Assembly (NCBI GenBank): GCA_028023455.1
Contig: JAQFVV010006844.1
Coordinates: 109,302-173,301, forward strand
Direction: 5' to 3'
Length of the DNA: 64,000 nt
Source of the DNA: Epiperipatus broadwayi
Taxonomy: Eukaryota > Onychophora > Udeonychophora > Euonychophora > Peripatidae
In this document: one piece after another, positions 37,271-47,564 of the stretch
Position numbering within the stretch: position 1 is the first letter of the stretch
How the letters are laid out: each line of letters opens with the position of its first letter
Made by a program: the position numbers and the translations under genes
The notes under the pieces: generated by a model
What the model saw: the letters and a program-made list of their open reading frames with translations, nothing else
Databases searched by the model: none
Told to the model about the DNA's origin: nothing

Positions 37271-37912
37271 TATATATAATGAAATATTATTTTATATAGC
37301 ACTATGTTTTTTATGTAATAGTGATATTAGTGATTAAGCCAATGCACATGCGCTTTAAAAATAAATTATAAATGAATACTCTAAATTTTTCCAGACACAA
37401 GATATAGTATTTTAGAAAGAATGGAATGAATCCACCCATTCTTTCGACCAAATGTTTATGTATGGGCAAATCTTAAGCATGTGGAAATGAGAGCATGAAG
37501 GTGTTAAACGATCACTTTAAATTACATTTGTTATGTTTGAACGAATGACATTTGCGAAATCTTTACAATTTATGACACAACATTCTTTAGTTGAAATTAA
37601 ACATATATAATGAGATATTATTTTATATAGCGCTATGTTTTTTATGTAATAGTGATATTAGCGATTAAGCCAATGCACATGCGCTTTAAAAATAAGTTAT
37701 AAATGAATACTCTAGATTTTTCCAGACACAAGATATAGTATTTTAGAAAGAATGGAATAAATCCACCCATTCTTTTGACCCAAACATTTATGTATGGGCA
37801 AATCTTAAGTGTGTGGAAATGAGAGTGTTAAGGTTGTTAAACGATCACTTTAAATTAGATTTGTTATGTTTGAACGAATGACACTTGCATGGCTTAATCG
37901 CTAATATCGATA
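37271..37912 (+). repeat. Family G tandem dimer with inverted ends
   Basis: Two direct copies of a unit of about 331 bp share TAGCNCTATGTTTTTTATG, TTAAGCCAATGCACATGCGC and GAATCCACCCATTCTTT-like blocks (the last at 37429 and 37760). The left GATATTAGYGATTAAGCC and the right GGCTTAATCGCTAATATC are inverted, so the dimer is TIR-bounded. No reading frame, and no hammerhead boxes found. Another copy is at 62590-63115. Confidence 0.65.
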
Positions 37913-38820
37913 TTTATATATAATAAAGTAGTAATTATTTGATAGGTCCTGAGAGATATTTGTGACATTTGGAGGACCCATTATACCACTACTGGAAATA
38001 TCAAGCTATAAATGAAACAAGTAGTGGGATATATGTTTTTTTTTTTTGTTTACATATAAAAATAAAGAAAAGTAATGTGTGCTATATAAATAAAGTTAAA
38101 TAGATATAAAATATGTTACATAAAATGATGCCATATTTGACAAATGTCTAAAAAAAATAGAATTTAATTAAACAAATAAATAAGAAAAAAATATAATATG
38201 AGTTGTGCAAAGTATTTTTATAGCAAATAAAAGGTTACAGTGGAATGATGAACATTGAGGGGTAACATTTTGGTTTTCAGATTTATCATTGTTTTTAGGT
38301 AAAGCTATACTTTGTTAGTATGTAGAATTGAGATATTTTAGAGATTATCTTTTAGATTTTGTTAGTTTGTTCAATTTTTTTTTTTTTTGAGAATTTGGCA
38401 CCATTTTCAAGTAAAGGATCTATTAGAAATTTTACATGCTTATACAAATGATGAGTATCAAAAATTGATATGTGGAGGTGTTTATAAGAATACAAAGGGA
38501 GAGAAAAAATAAAAGCAAATGAAATAAGCAATTTCTAACTTTATCAAAATAAGTTGAAAATAATAATTTTCTGTGTATATTTCAATCAAAACATTGCTAC
38601 ATTGGAGAGTGGCGTTTAAACACAAACATATTTTTCTTGTTTTTAAAGGAACCTAAAGAATATAATATTTTTTCAAACAAAGTTAAAATAATCGTTTTGT
38701 GTGTGTTTTCTTAAAATGATACTACAGGCAGTTTTAAAAGTTTTAGGTAATTTTAAATTCTAAAAAAGACCAATTCTATAAACTAACAAAATCTAGTTGG
38801 ACTTTAAAGTAGTGATAAAT
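37912..38820. other. AT-rich DNA, nothing recognised
   Basis: No supported feature. Confidence 0.4.
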
Positions 38821-38951
38821 TTGAAAATAAACTGTCAAGCATTGGTGGTCGAGGGGTCAGCGACAGCTGCTTTACAAACAGTTGCCCCAGGTTAGCGGGT
38901 TCGCTTCCCAGCTGATGCTATGACACATGAAAAAAAAAATTGAAAATAAAC
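38821..38951 (+). mobile_element. tRNA-derived SINE with 12 bp TSD
   Basis: The SINE (38833-38939) has an A-box (GTGGTCGAGGGGTCAGC), a B-box (GGGTTCGCTTCCC), a GATGCTATGACACATG end and poly-A. TTGAAAATAAAC flanks it at 38821-38832 and 38940-38951. Confidence 0.85.
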
Positions 38952-39193
38952 AACATCTTTCATTACAATATAATTTCAGCAATCTTTTATAAGCTTTTAT
39001 TTTTTTAAAAAAAATTACTTTGTACAACTCATTTTGTATTTTTTCTTGTTTATTTAATTATTTTGTACAACTAAATTCATATTTTTTTCCTTGGATCCAT
39101 GATAGTTCTTTGCTGAGATATTAATTGAGTTTTTTTAAAGATTGAATGTGTGAGTATATATCTAAATAATGTTTTTTCTTGTATATACATAAT

Positions 39194-39290
39194 TCTGATA
39201 TTTATTAGGGATCACCCACTACACATGTGTTAAAGAAATAAACACTTTTGAGAACATGTGTAATGGGTAATCTCTAATGAATATTACAGA
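39194..39290. mobile_element. Small foldback/MITE
   Basis: About 97 bp. The left arm CTGATATTTATTAGGGATCA and following bases are inverted at the right end, with similarity over about 38 bp. A third copy of the same end lies at 40690-40730 in the orientation that would make 39194-40730 a larger TIR pair. Confidence 0.5.
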
Positions 39291-40320
39291 TTAAAAAAAT
39301 ATAAATAAACTACTTATATATATGTTTAATATTACATCTAATATTGACCATGCTATAAATTGTAAAAATTTCGTAGACGTCAATAATCAAAATTTACCAA
39401 ATAGAATTAAAAGTTATTAACCAATAACTTCATGCTCTCATTTTCAAATGCTTAAGATTTGTCTAAACATATACATTTAGGTTAAAAAAATAGAGTGGAA
39501 TCATTCTATGTTTTCAAAATACCTTATCTTTTGTTTCAAAAGACACTTATTTGTGCCTCATTGCCAACAGTCGAGAGGTTAGACAACTTACATTGCAAGT
39601 TAACAATTGTCAGCAATAATGGTTTCATCTGTTTGCATGGGAAATCCCCATTGTGAAAGGAAACCCATATAGTCTCATTCCTTTCATCCAGAGATCCCCA
39701 TGCACCCAGACTACCACCACATTACAAGATTTCAAATGGATTTTCTGGGTAAATTTTACATTGCTTATCCTGATTAAATCATAATTTGAATACTCAAGGA
39801 CCAAACAACTCAGTCCAAATGAAGTTATACAAATATATTATATGTTTGGATCCACAGGGACTTCAATCCAGCTCCTGCACATCTGGATCACGAATCATTT
39901 CAGTATGAATGTACTTAGGTTATTAATGTTCAACCAATATTGTACATGTATGATATAATGTAATCTTTACAATACAAAAAAATAAAGTTGTTTTTTGTCC
40001 CTCCAGGTCTTCTGTGATTGCATACTATCACTCAGCAGTCCTGGAGTACCCACTAGACACCGTCTTTCATTCAGAGGTTGGGAGTATACTAACTTAATGA
40101 GCAAATGTTTCTCAAGGCTCTAATTGGGGACACGTTACTTGAATTGTTTTTTGATAATTTGAGATGAATTAGCTTAATGAAAAGGAGGATAATCCACACA
40201 ATCCAATGATTCAGACATGACAAGATTCTTCAATCTCACTGCAGGACCACATGGGAATAACGATGACTAGCAATTCAATTGTATAGTGTTATTACCTTGA
40301 GGATTTATCCTCCAAATAAA
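39291..40320. other. Unassigned stretch
   Basis: It holds a diverged family G fragment near 39420-39540 and otherwise no recognisable gene. The composition is less AT-rich at 39560-40290 than in the neighbourhood. Confidence 0.35.
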
Positions 40321-40321
40321 C

Positions 40322-40681
40322 CTAATCAAAGTCCTTAGTTGGAAGAAGTTCCCATTGTCCTGGTGAGTTTGACCCTGGACAAAACCCTGGACCAGGTTTG
40401 GTCTGCCAGCCATTGCTGTTTTTATTGATAAATGTTTCTTCAATTGTATCCCTATTCCCTCTTAAAAGATTTTTATGTTTAGCAAAGTTCACTTGCATTG
40501 CAAGTCTTATCAGCCTAAATTCACCTTTCTTGATTGCTTTGGAAATGTCAATAGCCATCATGTTCTTATCAGAAGTCTGCAATTGAAACCACTTCCGTAT
40601 AGCATTCCATTGTTCACAATCTGCCATGATATGATCAAAATCTTCTTCAGCTTTGTGTTTGGAAAGGAGAATATTTCTCAA
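40322..40681 (-). CDS. Unidentified 119-codon frame, possible relic
   Basis: The minus-strand frame starts at ATG 40681 and has mixed composition unlike the AT-driven frames around it, including AEEDFDHIMADCEQWNAIRK and a Gly/Pro-rich tail (GPGFCPGSNSPGQ). The block HIMADCEQWNAIR loosely recalls the C-terminal His/Cys region after LINE reverse transcriptases (HLLxxCPxW). It lies between inverted ends at 39194 and 40690-40730, so it may belong to a mobile element. No neighbouring exons were recognised. Whether it is expressed or protein-coding is not established. Confidence 0.3.
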   Translation of the reverse strand: MRNILLSKHKAEEDFDHIMADCEQWNAIRKWFQLQTSDKNMMAIDISKAIKKGEFRLIRLAMQVNFAKHKNLLRGNRDTIEETFINKNSNGWQTKPGPGFCPGSNSPGQWELLPTKDFD

Positions 40682-41406
40682 TAATGTTTATTAAACCACA
40701 TGTGGGATCCCTAATAAATATTCTAGATTAAAAACAGTGCTATATAAATAAATTCCTCATTATAATTATGATAAACAAAAAAATTATGATCTTCATATTC
40801 TGAAGGTTGTAAAATCAGCATTCAAGCAGTATTTGGCAATTGAAAGCAGAGAATGGTAAAAATTGCTGGTTATAGATTAAGGCTGTAATTTAATAATAAC
40901 CTCTCATAACTTTACACAATTATATAAAAAAAATATTTGAGTGACTTTATTGCCTGGAAGTTCATAAAATTTAAGTATTGGAAGCCCTGGGTTTGATTAT
41001 CAAACTTTGAAATATGGAGTCTTAGGATCAATTCCAGCATTGGTTCTTCAGTTGATCTATAACTATAGATTACTTACAAGTAAAAAAAATATGAGAACTG
41101 AAAAAAGTCTCTAATATAAAATGTAACAGATAAATGATTTGCAGTATTATTTTACTATAAAACCACAAATGTTGGAAGTGTAAATGGAGGGGAATTTATT
41201 ATAAATTCATAATGGAATAACAACATAATAAAGATGGCTAAGTATTGAAACTAAATTAAAATAGTTTGATTTTATTAAATATATGTATTCAATAGTTAAT
41301 GACACAGAGTCAAAACTCCCCATGCAGTAGCGCCACTCAGTGCAAGCCAAAGTAATCAATGAATGCAGAAAGGTTTGTGCATAAAATACATTTCTAGTGC
41401 CTACTC

Positions 41407-41465
41407 ATCCAATATCTACATACTAGTTTCTAGATTGTGGATTTCATCAGTAAGGAGTCTTGAAT
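41407..41465 (-). ncRNA. Hammerhead-like motif, family A
   Basis: Minus strand: CTGATGA and GAAA intact, cleavage triplet GTA instead of GTC, inner stem I weakened. Reduced or no activity expected. Confidence 0.5.
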
Positions 41466-41511
41466 CTGAGAGCACTGGACCTATACTAAGATCTAGGTGC
41501 AGTGCTCTCAG

Positions 41512-41571
41512 ATCCAAGGCTCCTCACTGATGAAAGCCACAAGTTAGAAACCTAGTCTGGGGATATTGGAT
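41512..41571 (+). ncRNA. Hammerhead ribozyme candidate, family A
   Basis: Stem I is intact (ATCCAA/TTGGAT and TCCTCA/TGGGGA). CTGATGA is at 41526-41532, with GAAA and GTC present. One extra C after GAAA disturbs the stem III palindrome. Confidence 0.6.
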
Positions 41572-42429
41572 GAGTAGGCACCGGATAGGGATTTTATGCA
41601 CAAACCTTCTTGCATCCATTGATTACTCTGGCTTGCACTGAGTGGCACTACTGTATGGAGAGTTTTGCCTCTGTGTAAATATCTTGGGTAAGCATAAATA
41701 ATGATGATCATGTAATGTTTGATCATGCAACAGTCAATTAGTTATAAAAGTTTTAAAAATTTGGTGTTGCAATATCAAATGCAGCACTTATTTACACATT
41801 ACAATATCTAATACATAGACTAAACTGAAAGATTATAAAATAAGGTCTTAGTGAATTGTAACTTATCTTAGGCAATTTCATATTTTTTGATCCAGAAAAG
41901 AAATTGCATATTGTCTTTACTAATTTTTTTTTTCTGCATTGTCCTAAGATAAACACTTTCATTAAGATTAGATTAAAGAGTTAATCACCTTTAATTCTAT
42001 TATCATTAGTAGATAATTTTAAATAAATGCAACGGTTAATCTCTAGAGTGCAGTAATGTTTAATTTATATTTATTAAAATGTCATATAGACAAAAGTGTA
42101 TATGTTGCTTTTTTTTTTTTTGCAATCAATTAATATTAATTTTCACTTGTCTGTCAGTAATATATCACGTATTTATTTAACTAGAATAGATATACAAATA
42201 GTACATCAGACAAAGAGGCTGCATTAATCAAGCAACTTAAAGAACCTACTTAATGCAGATAATTCAGATTTGTATTCAAAATATTTTTTTTTTGAATAAA
42301 AGTATATAAGGGATTTATATATATATGCTTTTTAGCAGAATAAAAAATATTTTACAATATTTTTGAGAGAAGTTCATCACAATATTTTCAATTTTTAATC
42401 AGTTTCCAATTCTACCATAAAATATCCAT

Positions 42430-43140
42430 ATGTAGTGCCATTATGCACAGACCTTCCTACATCTATTGATTACAAAGGCTTGAAATTGGTGGGACTACTG
42501 CATGAAGACTTTGGTACTCTTTTTAAGAGGACATGTAAAAATATGATGTAGTGGTCATGTGATATTTCAATAATTTTATACCTACCCTGCCCATAAGATA
42601 ATGGTCACTGTGGGTTTTGAAAAACTAAAGAAACCAAAATGTTTAGTTGCTGAACTGAATTCAAATCTATGTAAGTATACAAGCAAATGAGCTTGGGTTG
42701 GAAACATGATGTTTTCAACTTGGGCTCCTAGGTTTATAGTTAACCAAATAGTTAAAATGTGGCTGCTGAAGAGTTGCATTAGGTCCTAAGTAATATTTAC
42801 TAAGGCTGTAACCTCAAGAATGTGTGCGTAAAAATACGATAGTAGGGGCCTCTACAAGTCTTAACCACAAGCTTACGTTTTGGAAGAAAAGACAGCCTTA
42901 GTAAATATTACTTACGTAATCAATGTGCGTTTAAATAAATTTATAATTAGATCCTAAGATAAAAGTGAAGTGCTCTATAATCCAAGGCTCCTCATTGATA
43001 AAAGTCACAAGCTAGAAACTAATCTGGGGATGTTGAATGAGTAGGAACTAGATAGGCATTTTATGCACAACGTTACCGCATCCGTTGATTATAAAGGCTT
43101 TCACTTGATAGCACTACTGTATGAAAAATTTGGTATTCTT
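42430..43140 (+). mobile_element. Family A subfamily dimer, interrupted by a MITE
   Basis: The 3' part of a first unit (42430-42790) is followed by a second unit (about 42945-43140), both diverged from the main family (CTGCCCATAAGATAATGG and TTGGTACTC-type blocks). The second unit's ribozyme (42980-43038) has UUGAUAA in place of CUGANGA and is dead. Confidence 0.6.
42789..42914. mobile_element. MITE of about 126 bp
   Basis: Ends AGTAATATTTACTAAGGCTG and, inverted, CAGCCTTAGTAAATATTACT. They are preceded and followed by TA, which fits a Tc1/mariner-type MITE with a TA duplication. It interrupts the family A unit. Confidence 0.6.
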
Positions 43141-43882
43141 ATTATATTTCACCTATATAAAAATTTAACATTATTAGTTTATGCACAGACATAATTCAAA
43201 TAATTCCAATACGCATATGATATAATTTATAATTATTAATTGTTTGACTTCATTCACAAATCAGAACTAAGTAAAAAGACAAAAAAAAAAAAACTTCAGC
43301 ATTTTTTGGCAAAGAAATAATAAATTAATTTAAAATTTAAATCGCTTCTGATGACAAAATTAATGATGATTATTAATGATGAGTAAATGTATAAAATTAA
43401 TCCTAAGAATTTTATCTCCGAGTCATTAAAATTCTAATTTTTTGCTACACTATTTAAAAGCATATAAAAACAAACATCTTAAAATAAAACAATATTTTAT
43501 GTTTGAATTATTAATTTAAATTTGGCATTATGGAACCTGAAAAGTTAGTAATTAAGAAACTGTTGATATGTAAATTGAAAGTGTAATCATGATTCATAAA
43601 AATAATTAAAGATATGATAAAAGATGCTTTATGCACACAAAAAGGACGTTAACGTATATATATACAATTTATTTTTAAAGAAAATTTATTGGTAAGTCTT
43701 CTGGCTAAATGCTAGTCAAGACAATAGTATATGAGCCAACCACTCATTGCTTCTCATAGCTTTATCGAGATACTATAACATCTCCTTATCGAGATACTAT
43801 AACATCTTCTCTATATATATCTGTATCAGAAATTTTAATGACATGTGATGCTTATACATATCATACAGCAAAAATGCCATAT

Positions 43883-44040
43883 ATCGTCATCATTATCATT
43901 GTCAGTCCACTGCAGGATGAAGATCTCACCAAGTTCAATCCATCTTCTCCGATCTCTAGCCTCTCTTCTCCATATCATCCCTGCACACTTTCTTATTTCT
44001 TTCATCCATCTCACATGTGGTATTTTTCTGGATCTTTTAT
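43883..44040 (-). pseudogene. 3' fragment of the RTE-type LINE
   Basis: Minus-strand copy of the final 155 bp of the 53849-57147 element, including the (GAT)n tail at 43883. It directly abuts a family A copy at 44044. Confidence 0.75.
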
Positions 44041-44043
44041 AAT

Positions 44044-44200
44044 CTGAGTGCTTTCAGATCCAAGGCTCTTCCCTGACGAAGGCCACAAGCCAGAAACTAG
44101 TTTGGGGATATTGAATGAGTAGACAAGGCATCCGTTGATTACTCTGTCTTGCTTTGAGTGGCACTACTGTATGGAGAGAGTTTTGCCTATTTTAATCTAA
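44044..44200 (+). mobile_element. Truncated family A copy
   Basis: A plus-strand copy starting at the ribozyme. The motif at 44058-44116 keeps CTGACGA and GAAA, with cleavage triplet GTT. The base of stem I is mismatched (C opposite T), so activity is doubtful. Confidence 0.6.
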
Positions 44201-44616
44201 GTGCCATACACTATATAATAAATAAAGAAATGGTTTATTGCTCTGGAATTGATCACAAACTCAAGCAACGGAAATGGTAATGCTGGAACCATGATGCACA
44301 GATCTTAACCCCCAGTGCCACTATTCTGCCACTAAACTAAATCATGCTGGAAAAAATAATTAAATAGATTATTATTCATTTCATCAGAAATTCAGGCAGT
44401 AGTGATGGAGCAGAGCCATGATCCATCGATTTTGGGTTTCAGAGCTTACCACTTTTCAATTGATCTACATTAAACATGAACATCAAAATACCTTTATTTG
44501 GAGGAAAATATAAATAATAAAAAGGCATATGGTTTTATTGCTTACTGCTCAGAGGTCCGTCAGAAGTTTGAGCATCAGAACTATGAGGGAATCAATGGGG
44601 ACCTTTATTATGAAAT

Positions 44617-44680
44617 AAAAAAAAAAAAAAGAAAGGGGAAGGGAGGGGGGGGGGGGGAAAAAAAAAAAAAAAAGGGGGAA
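44617..44680 (+). repeat. Homopurine tract with A and G runs
   Basis: A13, then GAAAGGGGAAGGGA, then about 14 G, 16 A and 5 G. Such a tract can form triplex or G-quadruplex structures and is prone to sequencing and assembly error. Confidence 0.85.
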
Positions 44681-44699
44681 TGTAATTAGTAATTAATCT

Positions 44700-45685
44700 A
44701 ACAACTAAAAATTAAATTCTTATTTTTGTCTTTAATTTTCAATTTTAATTGTGCCCACTGCTATTACTCACCTTTTAAAAATAAACTTGCAGACACTAAA
44801 TGATTAATAATTGATTGCATTCTTTTTTAAAAAGCAAAAACAGAATGCGATTTAAAGTGCAAAATTAACATGCACAATGTTTGAACAAATTTACATTATA
44901 ATCTTGTAAAATTTAATGTGTGTATAACATAAAATGTGGAAATCATGATTTTAATTTCATTATTGCATAAAATCTTACTATTATAAAGCACTGAAAATAT
45001 TGAAATTACTAAGATGAAAGTCAAATTCCAATAATGTGCTATTACTTTCAATATGATGTAAGTGCACAAAATTTATTATTTAAAGTAATAGTGCATTATC
45101 GGAGTTCGACTTTCGGTATAATGTGAATCGCGTAACTTTAAAATCGTGTTAAATAAGTCCATGTAAAAAGAGACCCAGGTGTAATCTATTATAGATGATA
45201 GATCAAATTAGGGTCAAGATAGATACACATTTGCTAAGAATATATCTCACTATATTATTATTTACAGTTAATAAATGATACTAAAAATTATATTTTTTTA
45301 AACATGCACACATGTATTTACAGTAAAATAAAGGTGAATGGTTTTTAAGTAGACCACCACAGTGCAAAGCAAAGGTAGAGATACTACTTATCAGATTTTC
45401 TAATGGCCAGGTAGCGGGGTTTGAGTGATTTCACATGCTTATTTCATTTTCTAGCTAAGAATAACTAAATATTCAGTGATTATTTAAATTGACTATGGAT
45501 TGACCACTTGGAAAAAAAACATTCCAAGCTTAATGAAAAGGTTTTTAAGTTTATTTAACGGAGAATTGAATCAAAGTTATTTACATCAGAAATGGTGGAT
45601 TATCACAGGGTTATGCACCCATTCATGTTGTAATAAAAATAATAAATTATAACAATTATAATGCATTTTATAAATAACTAATAAA
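44700..45685. other. AT-rich DNA, nothing recognised
   Basis: No supported feature. Confidence 0.4.
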
Positions 45686-45687
45686 CC

Positions 45688-45768
45688 ACAGAAGCACGTT
45701 TGCGAACCTGGGTCAGCTGCTTGAAAGGTAGCTATGCTAACCACTAGCCTACCAACAGATGGTTAATT
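45688..45768 (-). mobile_element. SINE-like fragment
   Basis: Minus strand: TAGGCTAGTGGTTAGCATAG (A-box-like), CTTTCAAGCAGCTGACCC and a B-box GGTTCGCAAACG. Related to the 34790-type SINE but truncated at both ends. Confidence 0.5.
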
Positions 45769-46227
45769 TCTTAATCTTCTTCAACTAAGAAGCATTTAAA
45801 TTCAGATTTAGAGGAAATAAATTCATGCCGTAATCTATGATTCAAAATTTTAACATTAGTACATCGTCTGTTAATTAAAGACATCCTATTTCTATTTATC
45901 AAAATTGCCCCCTTATTTTTTCTTTTATTACGTTTTCTCTCCACATGAAGTATTTTAGTATTTTCTAAAGTGAAATTGAAAGTAAATTTACACATTTATT
46001 CATGATTTAAAAAAAAATGCTGACATTAAATTATTCTTATTCTTATATTTTATACATTTATATAATAATTGCTCTTTAACATTTCTTAAGACTACACCTC
46101 AATTCACCTATTCGTGCAATCTTGCACTTGATACACAGTATTACTCTTATATTTAAAATATAGTTTTTTGAATTATTTTCCCGTCTATTAAAAATAGATA
46201 TACACAAAATCAAATATTATATAAATA

Positions 46228-46265
46228 TTTTCTCTCTCTCTCTCTCTTTATATATATATATATAA
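46228..46265. repeat. (CT)n(TA)n microsatellite
   Basis: TCTCTCTCTCTCTCTT followed by TATATATATATA, directly upstream of the family B cluster. Confidence 0.9.
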
Positions 46266-46416
46266 TAAAAAGTCAGATGTCACATGACTTATATATAGCT
46301 TGCACTTACAAATATGTAAAATTAAGAGCATGCTAATTAGCTCTAAACAAGCTTTTTTTTATTTATGATAAATGCTACTACAAGAAAAGGCATTCAAATC
46401 ATTTTTATCTTGGATT

Positions 46417-46472
46417 GTCCCCATCCCCAGACCGGTTTCGACCTATGCGTCTCTTCAGTGAGGAGTTGGGAC
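46417..46472 (-). ncRNA. Hammerhead ribozyme candidate, family B, full core
   Basis: Minus strand, in order: GTCCC, loop AAC, TCCTCA, CTGAAGA, stem II GAC..GTC with a 6 nt loop, GAAA, stem III palindrome ACCGGT, C (predicted cleavage), TGGGGA, TG, GGGAC. Stem I pairs as 5 bp outside and 6 bp inside a small internal loop. Every invariant core residue is present. This is one of the best activity candidates in the window. Confidence 0.8.
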
Positions 46473-46838
46473 ATTAGATTAAAAAAAACAACTCAAGCAA
46501 AGCATTTATCTAAAAGTTAATTGTTAGAAAAAGATCTGAAACTTTTAGACATCTACATGTCTTTAAAGTCAGCTCTCCAACTGAAAAAATCATATAGGCC
46601 TGAACTTTATTCAGATACTCCATATATTAGTAGGCTTAGCCATTTAATTTAGCCAAAGCCCCAACAGCAAAATAATAATAGTAATAATAAAAAGTCAGAT
46701 GTCACATGACTTATATATAGCTTGCACTTTACAAATATGCAAAATTAAGAGCATGCTAATTAGCTTTAAACAAGCTTTTTTTATTTATGATAAATGCTAC
46801 TACAAGAGAAGGCATTCAAATCATTTTTATCTTGGATT

Positions 46839-46893
46839 GTCTCCATCCCCAGAACGGCTTCAACCTATGGGTCTCTTCAGTGAGGAGTTGGGA
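46839..46893 (-). ncRNA. Hammerhead-like motif, family B, mutated
   Basis: CTGAAGA is intact, but GAAA is GAAG, the cleavage triplet is TTC and stem III is altered. Predicted inactive. It abuts the plus-strand half-ribozyme at 46899. Confidence 0.6.
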
Positions 46894-46898
46894 AAAGC

Positions 46899-46935
46899 AA
46901 CTCCTCACTGAAGAGACCCGTAGGTCGATTTCTTG
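46899..46935 (+). ncRNA. Truncated hammerhead, family B
   Basis: TCCTCA, CTGAAGA and a perfect GACC/GGTC stem II are present. The sequence breaks off after GA of the GAAA box, marking the truncation point of this unit. Confidence 0.6.
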
Positions 46936-46958
46936 AGTTGGTTTTTTTTTAATCTAAT

Positions 46959-47014
46959 GTCCCAACTCCTCACTGAAGAGACCCATAGGTCGGAACCGGT
47001 CTGGGGATGGGGAC
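46959..47014 (+). ncRNA. Hammerhead-like motif, family B, one core change
   Basis: Stem I, CTGAAGA, a perfect stem II GACC/GGTC, ACCGGTC and the closing strands are all present, but GAAA reads GGAA. This single substitution at A13 should abolish cleavage. Confidence 0.7.
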
Positions 47015-47374
47015 AATCAAAGATAAAAATGATTTGAATGCCTTCTCTTATAGTAGCATTTATCATAAATAAATATAAAAAAAGCTTGTTTAGAGCTAAT
47101 TAGCATGCTCTTAATTTTACATATTTGTAAGTGCAAGCTTTATATAAGTTATGTGACATCTGACTTTTTATTATTACTATTATTATTTTGCTGTTGGCAT
47201 TTTGGCTAAATTAAATGGCTAAGCCTATTAATATATGGAGTATCTGAATTAAGTTCAAGCCCATATAATTTTTTCAGTTGGAGAGCTGACTTTAAAGACA
47301 TGCAGATGTCTAAAGGTTTAGATCTTCTTGAGAAGAATCTTGTAGATAAATGCTTAGCTTGAGTTGGTTCTAAT

Positions 47375-47430
47375 GTCCCAACTCCTCACTGAAGAGACTC
47401 ATAGGTCGAAACCAGTCTCGAGATGAGGAC
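47375..47430 (+). ncRNA. Hammerhead-like motif, family B
   Basis: CTGAAGA, GAAA and GTC are intact and stem II pairs. The 3' strand of stem I (TCGAGATGAGGAC) has lost several pairs. Activity uncertain. Confidence 0.6.
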
Positions 47431-47527
47431 AGTCTAAGATAAAGATGATTTGAATGCCTTCTCTTGTAGTAGCATTTATCATAAATATAATAAAAAGCTT
47501 GTTTAGAGCTAATTAGCATGCTCTTAA

Positions 47528-47531
47528 TTTT

Positions 47532-47562
<31 letters not shown>
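47528..47562. repeat. (TA)n microsatellite
   Basis: Alternating TA for about 35 bp at the end of the family B cluster. Confidence 0.9.

Positions 47563-47564
<2 letters not shown>

Larger units (their letters stand above)
41305..41735. mobile_element. Head-to-head family A pair
   Basis: A minus copy (41305-41490) meets a plus copy (41490-41735) within the segment upstream of the ribozyme (CACTGGACCTATACTAAGATCTAGGTGCAG region). Outer ends are also inverted (CACAGAGTCAAAACTC and GAGTTTTGCCTCTGTG). Both copies keep a hammerhead core. Confidence 0.75.
46264..47528. mobile_element. Family B: two tandem dimers facing each other
   Basis: Minus-strand units at 46264-46893 form a partial dimer (ribozymes 422 bp apart). 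Plus-strand units at 46897-47528 form a second (ribozymes 416 bp apart). The two dimers meet head-to-head inside their ribozymes with only about 6 bp between them (46891-46898), giving a palindrome over 1.2 kb long. Each unit carries a conserved GTCAGATGTCACATGACT end, GAGCATGCTAATTAGCT and a segment related to family A (ATAGGCCTGAACTT). There is no coding capacity. Confidence 0.8.

Noticed and set aside
39555-39660. tRNA-like block (CAACAGTCGAGAGGTTAGACAA)
   Set aside because: Only an A-box-like string; no B-box or SINE end, so not called.
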